64,000 bases of DNA from Agarilytica sp045430285. Lineage in GTDB: Bacteria; Pseudomonadota; Gammaproteobacteria; Pseudomonadales; Cellvibrionaceae. Location: positions 124,001 to 188,000 of the forward strand of contig JAILXV010000001.1 in NCBI GenBank assembly GCA_045430285.1, given 5' to 3'. Below, one piece after another: positions 1 through 8,081 of this stretch. Under the pieces are notes generated by a model, which worked only from the letters and a program-made list of their open reading frames with translations, searched no databases and had not been told where the DNA came from. How positions within the stretch are numbered: the stretch's first letter is position 1; every line of letters begins with the position of its first letter. The translations under genes and the position numbers were made by a program.

Positions 1-1775
1 GAAACGCAATTGAGTGTAATCTTTTTATCCACTGTGCTGTCACCGTGGCATTCGAGACAATTATGAATCCCTGGGATTAACACGTCAGCACTTTTATCGG
101 AGTGTAAAGCATCGTGGCAACTGAGGCAGGTGTCGGTGGCATCTTCTTTTTTGGTTTGATGGCTGACATGATCAAACGCAGCATGTGGATACCAATCGTC
201 ATTAATGATGACGGGCATTACCTGCCAACGCGTATAAATACTTTGACCTTCGGTATCCGTGCTTTTTGTGTCTGTATTTTCTGTGTCCGTGACTTGGTGG
301 CAGTAATTACACACGCCTTTCGTAAATTGTGCTTCTGCTTCAGTGGCCGCTTTATTCATGCCGCACTCAAAAGGCGTGCTGCAATTTTGTGTGGTTTTAT
401 TGCTACCTAGTCTTCGTCGTTTGCTCCCCGAATTTTCGGGTTTAAATGACGGGTCTGTATAAGTACGTACGTAGTGTGCTTCCAACATCCGCACCACCTC
501 TTTCGGTTTGCCGTGAGGCAGTTGTCGTTCTAAATTTTCTGTATCAAAGTTTAATTGGTGGCATGAAACACAATGCTTTTCCATCACGAGAGGTTCAAAG
601 TGTTCGTTATCTGATTTTAATGTATGACAATCCGCACATTCCATCCCTTCTGGTTTATCGGAGGTGCGCATCTTGGCACCATCTAAATGCACCTGATGAT
701 CGAATTTCAAATTGGATTGTTCTTGTCGTCCTAAATCAAATGATTCTTGAATTTTTTGCCATTCCATTGCGACGATGGCGGAATCATCGCGCGCTATTTT
801 TTTACCCTCGCTAGTGTGTTGAGGTGTACTTTTAGATTCTGCGGCTAAGGGCTGTAGATAACTTAATTTGAACTGGGCGTGCGTTTCCTTAGTGAAACCG
901 GTAACGGCGGGTAATACTTTCTGTGCTTGGCCGAGCAGTGTGTGTTGGGTCATGATATTTTCACTGTGGCAGTCAATACACAAAACATCGGAAGTGATGA
1001 CGATCGAGTTGGGCTCGTTATGTTCTTTATGGCACGTTTGGCAGGCGTACTGCCCAGAGAACGCTTGTGTATGTGCAGGGTGAATATGGGGATCAGCGTG
1101 ATGACAATCTTCGCAGGCCTCATCTTTTACCTGCTCAAAGGGACGTTTGTGGCAAGCGGAACAATTATCGCCAAGGGCAACTTGATGCGCTTGAAACAAT
1201 GGCCCAGTTGACCAATATTTGTCGCCACTGTGTATCGCAGGGACTTGTGTGTTGGCTGCGTTTAGTGTGCCCGTCGTAACGGGTGCGTTTACACTGTTTT
1301 GGTAATGAGAATATATCGGCCACATCAATCCGAACAATATTACGAGTAGGCTTAACACATAGGCGGGGCCGCGCGTGCCCCAAGAGGCATCGTCAATAGA
1401 GGTGTCGTATGCAGACTCTAAACCTTTATTTTGTAAATCCTGATCGATATAAATCTCAAGCGCTAAATCAAAACCGGCGGGGCTGGGAATGATGCGTAGC
1501 CGGTGGCTTTCGAGTTGTATTTCATCGTTGGCATTGAGCGGGCCTTTTCGGGCTGCATTACCGTTCAGAGAGATACGGGATTTCTTTTTACATTCGAAAT
1601 TCAGTCGTGCATTTTGAAATGATATGGTGAAATGCTGTAAGGCGATATTCTCACCACACAAATGAATGTTGGCATTGCGTGAGCTGCCAATCGAGAGCTT
1701 GTCACATTTAATTTCTGTGTCTTGGTAGGTAAAGTGATCACCCTGGGTGCTGACGTCGCGTAGTAAAATATCCAT
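1..1775 (-). CDS. FHA-domain multihaem cytochrome c, membrane anchored (partial, 3' end off the window)
   Basis: The reading frame is open from the ATG at 1775 to the left edge (591 codons seen, no stop). Residues about 1-105 resemble a forkhead-associated (FHA) domain: 'LSIGSSRNANIHL' followed by 'LQHFTI', a degenerate form of the IGR...S..H core that binds phosphothreonine. A hydrophobic segment follows at about 137-154. The rest is hydrophilic with nine CXXCH haem c motifs (CSACH, CEDCH, CQTCH, CIDCH, CADCH, CVSCH, CNYCH, CLSCH, CLECH), and a tenth probably begins at the edge (...NCVS). The inferred topology is FHA in the cytoplasm and haems in the periplasm. It is the last gene of a three-gene operon, 15 bp after the b-type cytochrome. 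The likely role is terminal or intermediate electron acceptor of that operon. The haem count is direct; the FHA call is by pattern and its phosphopeptide binding is uncertain. Confidence 0.85.
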   Translation of the reverse strand, partial: MDILLRDVSTQGDHFTYQDTEIKCDKLSIGSSRNANIHLCGENIALQHFTISFQNARLNFECKKKSRISLNGNAARKGPLNANDEIQLESHRLRIIPSPAGFDLALEIYIDQDLQNKGLESAYDTSIDDASWGTRGPAYVLSLLVILFGLMWPIYSHYQNSVNAPVTTGTLNAANTQVPAIHSGDKYWSTGPLFQAHQVALGDNCSACHKRPFEQVKDEACEDCHHADPHIHPAHTQAFSGQYACQTCHKEHNEPNSIVITSDVLCIDCHSENIMTQHTLLGQAQKVLPAVTGFTKETHAQFKLSYLQPLAAESKSTPQHTSEGKKIARDDSAIVAMEWQKIQESFDLGRQEQSNLKFDHQVHLDGAKMRTSDKPEGMECADCHTLKSDNEHFEPLVMEKHCVSCHQLNFDTENLERQLPHGKPKEVVRMLEAHYVRTYTDPSFKPENSGSKRRRLGSNKTTQNCSTPFECGMNKAATEAEAQFTKGVCNYCHQVTDTENTDTKSTDTEGQSIYTRWQVMPVIINDDWYPHAAFDHVSHQTKKEDATDTCLSCHDALHSDKSADVLIPGIHNCLECHGDSTVDKKITLNCV

Positions 1776-1790
1776 AGCGTTTTTCACCCC

Positions 1791-2681
1791 TTACCAGTAA
1801 TAAAATACAGAAAGTATGTGAATGGCCAGCGCAAAAAGTAATGCGACGGTCAGCGGGATGTGAACAAGTAACCATACCTTCATTAGACTTTGGAATTGAA
1901 TGTCTTTTCTAATGCGACGCAAGAGCGCTTGGCGTCTGCACAGCATACTTAGCATCTGTTGCAGTATTGCTGGTTGCCCTTGTTTGCGGGCTCTTGGTAA
2001 TTTTTCTGCGATGAGGTCGATCACAACTTGCTGATCGCTATTCGTGACAAGTGTTGATGAGCCCTGCATATTATTTTCATCGTATTTGACCACTTGAGAA
2101 AAATCTAAAGCAAAGAGCTGCGAGATTACGCCACCGCCAATAGACGTTCTCTCCAGAGCGCTGTCAATAACGCGCTGAATTTCCCCCTCACATTTTCGAC
2201 TGGTATTCCTCACGTTAGTATTGAGCTCACTGAGTTCTTCGAATAATGCGCTGCGTGATTTTTCTAATCTATTTTCGGCCGCGATTTTGGGGTATCGCAT
2301 ATATGTATATAAACCAAAAAAACCGCTGAGAATAACGATGGTCATCAACACATATGCCAATGTGTGAATATTAAGACCAAATTGCGCGGCACAATGCAGC
2401 GTTGTAATAATAAGCAGGGCAGTGCCCAAGTAAACATGGGCGGATACCCATCCACTTGTTGACCCTAGGCGAGAAGAATACTGGCGCTTACGTATGCCTA
2501 AGGCTGTTAGCCATACAATTAATAGCGCACCGATACTGCCAAGTGTGTAGCCTTGCCAGGTGCCGCCGTTGGCGGGGTGCACATCATTTTGTGATGCGTA
2601 GAGCGCAACACACATAAGCGTGAGGGCGATGCTAACAAATAAGTAGCGTTTACCTTTGTATTCTAAAATACTCTCGTGCAT
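1791..2681 (-). CDS. Membrane protein with two H-x13-H pairs, probable di-haem b cytochrome
   Basis: A 296-residue membrane protein. Hydrophobic segments lie at about 12-29, 46-63, 80-100, 107-128 and 272-292, with a soluble stretch of about 140 residues (131-270) before the last one. His82 and His96 in the third segment are separated by exactly 13 residues, as are His274 and His288 in the last. H-x13-H in two helices is the ligand arrangement of trans-membrane di-haem b proteins such as ferric reductases and NADPH oxidases. No flavin or NAD motif is present in this chain. It starts 2 bp after the stop of the flavoprotein/ferredoxin gene and ends 15 bp before the multihaem cytochrome gene, so it is well placed to carry electrons across the membrane between the two. 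I do not recognise a named family; the haem call is an inference from histidine spacing and context. Confidence 0.75.
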   Translation of the reverse strand: MHESILEYKGKRYLFVSIALTLMCVALYASQNDVHPANGGTWQGYTLGSIGALLIVWLTALGIRKRQYSSRLGSTSGWVSAHVYLGTALLIITTLHCAAQFGLNIHTLAYVLMTIVILSGFFGLYTYMRYPKIAAENRLEKSRSALFEELSELNTNVRNTSRKCEGEIQRVIDSALERTSIGGGVISQLFALDFSQVVKYDENNMQGSSTLVTNSDQQVVIDLIAEKLPRARKQGQPAILQQMLSMLCRRQALLRRIRKDIQFQSLMKVWLLVHIPLTVALLFALAIHILSVFYYW

Positions 2682-2683
2682 GG

Positions 2684-5218
2684 CTATCGCTTCTCAACAA
2701 GCTCAATAAACTGATCCGGAGACATGCGGATGGCGGCCCCCGTTGGACATGAATTGACACAGGCTGGCCCAGATGGCTGGTTCATACATGCGTCGCATTT
2801 CACGGCTTTTTTCCCTTTTTCTTTGGCTGCTTGGTTCGGTGTGTAGCCAACTTCTTCTCCTGGCCCCTCACCTTTTCCTAAAAATAACCACGACAATAGC
2901 CCAGGTTTTGGTGGTGCGTCGTATGCGAGTTTAATCGCATCGTAAGGACAGTTTGATTCACAGTTGCCGCAGCCAATGCAAGAAGACTCGATATACACTT
3001 CACCGGAAGCTGAACGGTGAATCGCATTAGGAGGGCAATCTTTCATACAGTGTGGTTGCGCGCAGTGCCGACACGAAAAGGGGATGTGCACATTCGCAAA
3101 AGAGGCACCGGCCTCTCGGTCTAGTCGGCTAATACCATCGTGGGTTTCTGCGCAGGCTTTTTCACAGTTGTCGCAGCCCACGCAGAGGTTTTCATCAATG
3201 ATCAAACAATTGGTTGCTTCCCCCAAACCTTCTTCCATTAAAAAGTCCGTAACGGAACCGACTTCTGGTCGCACTTCCATCTTGGTGTGTACGACGGCGC
3301 TTGTTGAGGCATTTTCTTGAAAGGCTTCAAGGGTAGACTTATCGGCGTCCAGTAGCTTGTAAAGCATACTGTTGTCGAGCTCGATGGTTTCTGTCGCGAC
3401 ATTAGCCGTGGCCGTTTCTCGTCGGATCACATCGCCCATCAAGGCCATTTGACCCACCACTTTACCGGTTTGATATTGCGCAACAACTATGGACTTGCTG
3501 CCAGATGTGCGGCTTAAGGTCACGGAGCCACTGCGGATAACATGCAGGGACTCACCGTTTTCGTTTTCTGTGAATAAGGCTTCACCAGGTTTAAATGCGC
3601 GCAGTTTTGCTGCGCCAGCGAATTTAATCAGCTCTTCATTGGTGAGATTAGGTGCAAATAAGTGTTGTAATGTTCTTATAATAAACACCAAGTCGATACC
3701 TTCTCTGACATCGTCGTTGGAGTTCATTAACTTCACCATACTGCGGCGGGGGGTTTCTACAATAATGCAGTTTTTACCTGCGATCGCACTCCCTTCGCGA
3801 GGTCGACCAGAAAGCAAACTACTTTCCCCAAAGAACTGACCGCGTTGGTACGATTGTTTTCCGCCATCATTAGGTCGATCGATGGTAACTTCACCTTCCA
3901 CAATGGTGAAGAAGGAATTTGAAAAATCTCCATCGCGATAAATGTAATCGCCTTCTGCGATGATTTTGGTTGTTTTTGGGGCTTGATTCAGGTTTTGGCT
4001 GTCGATGAGATTGGCCAGGTGATCAGATTTTTCTTTAACGCTGTCGAACATATCGCCTTTTTCATAGGCCACAATAATATCGCTTTCAATTACCAGCTCC
4101 CGAAACTGAAGGGCGTTCATTCGCTTAAATACGGGGATGCGTTGTTGAAATAAGCGTATCAGTTCGTCGACATCCTTTTGATAAGGCAACAATTTAAATT
4201 GATAGTCGAGAAGTGGATGATCCGCCGGTTTAATTGCGTTACCCAATATATATTCGACAACATCGTAGCCCTGATTGAGCGCTTGCTTAATTAATGGATA
4301 GCCCGCAAGTGAACCAATAATATATAGCCCTGGCACATTCGATTCGTATTTATCATTAAGATCGGGAATGGCATCGGGTTTTTTATTGGGGAATACAACG
4401 CCTGAAGACTCAACAAATTTCCTGGGTGGAATACCGCCTAACCGCGCAATGATACGATGGCTGGGAATGGATACTTCACCGTCGGGCGTATTGAGGAAAA
4501 CGGTATCCGTTTCCCCATCGTTTTGTTCAACTTTTTGAACATTCGTACTGTAGTAAATGGTGAGCGATGTATTTTCATCTGCATTGGCTTTTAAAATCGC
4601 GTTTAAATTACCTTCTTTCGCTCGGGAAAATTCGTCACGACGATTCAGCAGATACACATTGTTTGACGCTGCGAGTGCCAATGCATTTTCAATCGCTGAA
4701 TCACCTGCGCCAACTACAATGATCGTTTCATTTTTACATACGCTAGGGTCATCGATTGTATATTGAACAAGGGGGAGGTCCTCGCCAGGCACACCCAGTT
4801 TTCGCGGGTTACCTTCAAGCCCAACCGCAATCACCACATTTCCGGCGATGATTGTGGCGCCATCTTTTAATGTAAGAGTGAAACTGCCTTTCTGGCCGGA
4901 GATAGCGCCCACTTCGCTGTTGTAGCGAATATTCACGTTTTGTTGTTCTAGGGTCTTCGCCCATGCACCCAGCACCGCTTCTCGCGTGCCTTTGTTGAAT
5001 GAGAAATCACTGCGAAGCGCCAGATAACCAGGCTCCGCCATTACATGCTTGCCTTTTTGGTAGCGCTGAATGGTTTTCGCGGGTTTATCGAAAGCTTCCA
5101 AAAGAATGTAAGAGGGGGATGGGTGCCCGTTTTTGTGATCTCGGTATGCCGCTCGTCCTGCGGCACTTAACCCTGCAGGCCCAGCACCGATGATGGCTAA
5201 CTTAAAATGATTATTCAC
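2684..5218 (-). CDS. YpdA-like FAD/NAD(P) reductase fused to two cyclic-nucleotide-binding domains and a four-[4Fe-4S] ferredoxin
   Basis: An 844-residue cytoplasmic fusion. Residues 1-330 form a thioredoxin-reductase-fold flavoprotein: FAD motif GAGPAG at 11-16 and NAD(P) motif VVGAGDSA at 168-175. It lacks the CxxC of thioredoxin reductase, so it resembles YpdA or ferredoxin-NADP reductases. Residues about 396-505 are a cNMP-binding domain with the phosphate-cassette pattern FGESSLLSGRPREGS (463-477). A second, more degenerate cNMP domain spans about 517-625. Residues 671-835 carry sixteen cysteines in four clusters (679/682/685/689, 716/719/724/728, 747/750/753/757, 808/811/820/824), matching the DmsB/NrfC/HybA type of four-cluster ferredoxin. 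The likely role is moving electrons between NAD(P)H and the membrane cytochrome encoded next, possibly gated by cyclic nucleotide. It is the first gene of the operon. Domain calls are solid; ligand and direction of electron flow are inferred. Confidence 0.85.
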   Translation of the reverse strand: MNNHFKLAIIGAGPAGLSAAGRAAYRDHKNGHPSPSYILLEAFDKPAKTIQRYQKGKHVMAEPGYLALRSDFSFNKGTREAVLGAWAKTLEQQNVNIRYNSEVGAISGQKGSFTLTLKDGATIIAGNVVIAVGLEGNPRKLGVPGEDLPLVQYTIDDPSVCKNETIIVVGAGDSAIENALALAASNNVYLLNRRDEFSRAKEGNLNAILKANADENTSLTIYYSTNVQKVEQNDGETDTVFLNTPDGEVSIPSHRIIARLGGIPPRKFVESSGVVFPNKKPDAIPDLNDKYESNVPGLYIIGSLAGYPLIKQALNQGYDVVEYILGNAIKPADHPLLDYQFKLLPYQKDVDELIRLFQQRIPVFKRMNALQFRELVIESDIIVAYEKGDMFDSVKEKSDHLANLIDSQNLNQAPKTTKIIAEGDYIYRDGDFSNSFFTIVEGEVTIDRPNDGGKQSYQRGQFFGESSLLSGRPREGSAIAGKNCIIVETPRRSMVKLMNSNDDVREGIDLVFIIRTLQHLFAPNLTNEELIKFAGAAKLRAFKPGEALFTENENGESLHVIRSGSVTLSRTSGSKSIVVAQYQTGKVVGQMALMGDVIRRETATANVATETIELDNSMLYKLLDADKSTLEAFQENASTSAVVHTKMEVRPEVGSVTDFLMEEGLGEATNCLIIDENLCVGCDNCEKACAETHDGISRLDREAGASFANVHIPFSCRHCAQPHCMKDCPPNAIHRSASGEVYIESSCIGCGNCESNCPYDAIKLAYDAPPKPGLLSWLFLGKGEGPGEEVGYTPNQAAKEKGKKAVKCDACMNQPSGPACVNSCPTGAAIRMSPDQFIELVEKR

Positions 5219-5970
5219 CGTATCCCCATTATTCTTATTGTCAATGTATGCCCGTGTGGGTGACTACATGTCTATGTGTGGCGTGTAAATTATTGTTCTG
5301 TATTGCCGTGTATAAATGGCATAAGCCGTGGGCTATGTTTGGTTTGAGGATCACCACCTTGATGATGATTTAAACGCCTTTATATGCCGGAGAGATATCG
5401 TTATTTATAACGCCAAAATATAGCACTCTAGGAATGAGGGTGGCAATTTTAAAGGCGCGTTTTGATTCTTTTGGAAAAAATAATGGAAGAAACACAGACA
5501 TATAATACGGAGCGACATTTTGGTCCGTGTTTAGTCTCTTTCGTAGAGGCGTTTTCGTAAGGGTTACAAGTGTTATGATGGTTTTTTGTACAGATCTAAG
5601 CGGAGGTGAGAAAGTCTACGAGGATATAAATATATTATGAGGGGTTTTTCCTCATGGTATGGGCCTAAAATAAGGGGTTTCATTGTCCAAGCTTTTGATT
5701 CGTAAGAAAAAACGGATATTTAGCAGGCATGCTTTTTAGCATAACTGACATCAATTCATTTAATGGACATAAATACGTCGAAAGGTATAATGCCTCGCTA
5801 AAACGGACATGCCGAATATGTACAGGGAACTGTAATCTCCTATCTAAGTGATTGATCCCCTGCATAAGTACGTGATGTCTTCTTTTTTCGATGCGGCGTT
5901 ATAACCGATATTGTATCGTTTATGTGATTGTTAATCTAAGGTGGAGTAAGAAAAGTGACGATAGTAAAAA
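5219..5970. other. Gene-poor intergenic region (about 750 bp)
   Basis: This region separates the divergent redox operon (starting at 5218) from the small secreted proteins. It must hold the promoters of both. I see no protein-coding frame with a ribosome binding site and recognisable composition, no tRNA and no clear terminator. The composition is AT-rich. Confidence 0.5.
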
Positions 5971-6360
5971 ATGTTTTTCGGTGCAATATTCTTCCTCTCG
6001 GCTTCAAGCGCTTTTTCAAAGCAGACTAACTTCGGACAAATAACTTTAATAAGGGCTTTTGAGTCGCAAGCTTATATTTATGTTGATGGACTAGACGATC
6101 CGTTCGGGTGTGACAATACTACATTGGTTAGATTTTATTGGACGGTAGATAATGTAGATCGTTTATGGTCACTTCTGCTTGCGGCCCAAATGTCAGGAAA
6201 GAAAGTCTCGTTTGGGGGAAAGTGTGTCAGGGGCTCTAGCCGCAACTGGAATATACTTAGAAAGTTAACAAATTACTCTTCTGGCTTTGTTTATGTTACT
6301 TCTTCTGTTTTTGGTGAAAAAATCTCACCTACTCTAGGAGTCCATCAAAGTAAATCGTGA
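5971..6360 (+). CDS. Small secreted protein, probably with a frameshift at its start codon
   Basis: A 129-residue chain as read from the ATG at 5971. A hydrophobic signal-peptide core (residues 2-15, ending in SSAFS) is followed by a mature part containing the pattern I-x-V-D-G...GC-D-N...LLLAAQ-x-S-G-K-x-V-x-F-G-G-x-C. That pattern is typical of a widespread family of about 110-residue secreted proteins in gammaproteobacteria with no known function. The start is suspicious. The chain lacks the positive n-region of a signal peptide, and the only good ribosome binding site (GGAG near 5943) is spaced for a GTG at 5955, which lies one base out of frame. Removing one A from the six-A run at 5966-5971 would fuse the two as MTIVKMFFGAIFF, a normal signal peptide. 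It is next to a gene for another small secreted protein. Confidence 0.65.
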   Translation: MFFGAIFFLSASSAFSKQTNFGQITLIRAFESQAYIYVDGLDDPFGCDNTTLVRFYWTVDNVDRLWSLLLAAQMSGKKVSFGGKCVRGSSRNWNILRKLTNYSSGFVYVTSSVFGEKISPTLGVHQSKS

Positions 6361-6386
6361 TATTCAATTCTAAAAAAGGATAGCCA

Positions 6387-6710
6387 ATGAATAAATTTAT
6401 ATTATCTTTGACCTTATTTTTAACTGCACTGAACAGTTTGGCGGGTGAGCTCATAAAGGATGCAACAATTTCAACGGTAGGCAATACAAGTAGCGGTGGT
6501 CCAGATTTCTTTGTACGCGTTACTGGAGGTGTCGGGCCATGCTCCGATTCTCTAATTAAATTTCCCGAGAGTGAAAAAGCGTCCGAAGATTCATACAAAC
6601 TAGCAATGACTATAGCGTTAGCTGCGTTTAATGCCAAAAATAAAGTACGAATTCATAACTTTACAAGTGATAGCTGTAGCGGAGCTAGCTTTATATCTGT
6701 AAGCAACTAA
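6387..6710 (+). CDS. Small secreted protein, DUF5992-like
   Basis: A 107-residue protein with a good ribosome binding site (AAGGA, about 6375-6379). A signal peptide is clear: positive MNK, hydrophobic core, cleavage after SLAG or SLA. The mature part has conserved-looking elements IKDATIS, FFVRVTGG-GPC, IKFPESE and VRIHNFTSDSC, with two cysteines likely forming a disulfide. These match my memory of the DUF5992 family of small exported proteins; this is from pattern recall, not a search. It is 27 bp after the preceding small secreted protein, so the two may be co-transcribed. Function unknown. Confidence 0.75.
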   Translation: MNKFILSLTLFLTALNSLAGELIKDATISTVGNTSSGGPDFFVRVTGGVGPCSDSLIKFPESEKASEDSYKLAMTIALAAFNAKNKVRIHNFTSDSCSGASFISVSN

Positions 6711-6835
6711 ACCTGAGCTAAGTTATAAAAAATAATGATTTTGGTTGGCTGGTATAGACTCCCTTCGGCGGTGTTTGAATTGGGTGTTATGTGGTAGATA
6801 GTGTGAGTAGAAAATTATAGAAATGGAGAAAATTT

Positions 6836-7228
6836 ATGAAAAATTTTAGTCTGGTTTTAAGTGTATTGTTTCTGGTTTCGATTATGTCGGGCTGTGCTTC
6901 GACTTCTTCCTCTTCCATAGCATATCTTCCGGAAGAAGAGAGATATGTTGGCCAGGTCTATTTGGTGATGAGCCCTGTTCCCGAAGAAATTGGGTATGAA
7001 ATAATAGGTCATGTTAAAGCAAATGCTCGGCAAGGTTATGATAGGGTGGAAACGCTATACCCGCTCATTGCTGAAGAGGCGAGGAAGGTTGGAGCAAACG
7101 CAGTTATCAATGTTAGAGGGGGGCGTACTGTGGCGGCCTTCTCATGGGCCGCACCATTTGCTGGTGGCATAGCAATTAGAATAGATGATCCAGATAAGCT
7201 GATTAAATATGGTAGGCAGTCACACTAA
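6836..7228 (+). CDS. Small lipoprotein with a YbjQ-like domain
   Basis: A 130-residue protein with a type II signal peptide: MKNF, a hydrophobic core and the lipobox MSGC, so Cys20 is the predicted lipidated residue. A short Ser-rich linker (TSSSSS) follows. The mature domain contains 'IGYEIIGHVKAN' and 'LIAEEARKVGANAVINVRGG', a pattern like the YbjQ/DUF74 fold or the metal-binding-like domain of small Rcs-type lipoproteins (G-x-V, then EEA...GANAV-x-x-V). The ribosome binding site is GGAG near 6823. It probably sits in the outer or inner membrane facing the periplasm. Specific function unknown. Confidence 0.75.
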   Translation: MKNFSLVLSVLFLVSIMSGCASTSSSSIAYLPEEERYVGQVYLVMSPVPEEIGYEIIGHVKANARQGYDRVETLYPLIAEEARKVGANAVINVRGGRTVAAFSWAAPFAGGIAIRIDDPDKLIKYGRQSH

Positions 7229-7281
7229 AATTCAATGCAGCAATGCATTGTGTGAAAAAGAAAAAGTGTGGATTATGGAGT

Positions 7282-7314
7282 AAATATTATCTCCGTATAT
7301 CGGAGATAATATTT
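7282..7314. repeat. Perfect 14-bp inverted repeat with 5-nt loop
   Basis: The arms 7282-7295 and 7301-7314 (AAATATTATCTCCG and its exact reverse complement) flank the loop TATAT. It lies between the lipoprotein gene and the beta-barrel gene. No clean T-run follows on the plus strand beyond the ATTT of the arm. It could be a terminator, since the A/T-rich ends act like an A-tract and U-tract, or an operator. Confidence 0.6.
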
Positions 7315-7387
7315 AAGTGAAATGTAGATATTGTTGGGGCTAACGTTTTCTTCGGTGTCGGTGTTCAATGAGATAACAAAAAATAAA

Positions 7388-8056
7388 ATGAGAAATTTTA
7401 TGAAAAAATATTTTAGCTTTGCGGGTATTCTTCTGTCGTTACTTTCTTTTCATGCGTCAGCAGATAGTAATGTTGAGTTTTATGTCGGACAAAGTGATTA
7501 TGGGTTAAAAGGCGGAGATTATGCAGATAGTTTTAAAAAATCTATCTCTTTTAAGGCTGTTTATATAAAGGAGTTTTCTGATAGTTTTTTTGGTGAAGTT
7601 TTTTTGCAAGCAAATGATGAAAGTAAAGGTAGTACAGTTATCACCCCTGAAGAAACAAACAGCGAAGATCCTGGGCGGTATTTTGACGTAAGTGGGGCGA
7701 TTAATACTACATCAATAGGTGTTGGTGTTGGAGACTCTTTCTATAAAACGAAATACTTCCAGGTCGACGGAAGGCTCGGTATTAATTTATGGTACTTGAC
7801 GTTGGATGAAAGCGTTTTTTCCGTGCGGTCGAATGGTGATAGTTTTCCTATTAGTGGTGTAGTGATAATCAATAATGAGCGTTTTAATGCATCGGAAAGC
7901 AAAGTTGGAATAAGTCCGTATGCCAGTGCTTCGGCTTCAGTTTCACTTTCGGAGCATAGGAAAATTGGTGTTTCATTTTCAATTACTCAAGTAGAGGTGG
8001 GGGACGAATCTGTCAACTTAGCAAGTGGCCTTTTGTTTCTGAAATATACGTTTTGA
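7388..8056 (+). CDS. Small outer-membrane beta-barrel protein
   Basis: I take the ATG at 7388 (or 7400 in the same frame) as start, giving 222 residues; an in-frame TTG at 7331 would put non-signal sequence in front. The chain begins with a signal peptide (MKKYFSF, hydrophobic core, cleavage after HASA). The mature part shows alternating hydrophobic strands (NVEFYVGQS, SISFKAVYI, FFGEVFLQA, TSIGVGVG, VDGRLGINLWYLTL, KIGVSFSITQVEV) and ends in LLFLKYTF, with the C-terminal Phe expected for BAM-dependent barrels. The size suggests an 8-stranded barrel of the OmpA/OmpW kind. Substrate and role unknown. Confidence 0.75.
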   Translation: MRNFMKKYFSFAGILLSLLSFHASADSNVEFYVGQSDYGLKGGDYADSFKKSISFKAVYIKEFSDSFFGEVFLQANDESKGSTVITPEETNSEDPGRYFDVSGAINTTSIGVGVGDSFYKTKYFQVDGRLGINLWYLTLDESVFSVRSNGDSFPISGVVIINNERFNASESKVGISPYASASASVSLSEHRKIGVSFSITQVEVGDESVNLASGLLFLKYTF

Positions 8057-8081
8057 TTGTGAACGATGCATAATCAGATGG

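Noticed and set aside
114..1279. Several plus-strand frames of 60-120 codons
   Set aside because: They are antisense to the multihaem cytochrome gene, have no ribosome binding sites, and their translations lack family patterns. The minus frame has nine CXXCH motifs.
5359..5373. Possible FNR-type site (TTGAT-GATG-ATTTA) near the redox operon
   Set aside because: The second half-site departs from ATCAA at two positions. It would be expected upstream of an anaerobic operon but the match is too weak to call.
5680..5865. 61-codon minus-strand frame in the gene-poor region
   Set aside because: No ribosome binding site, no recognisable pattern, and the composition is like random AT-rich DNA.
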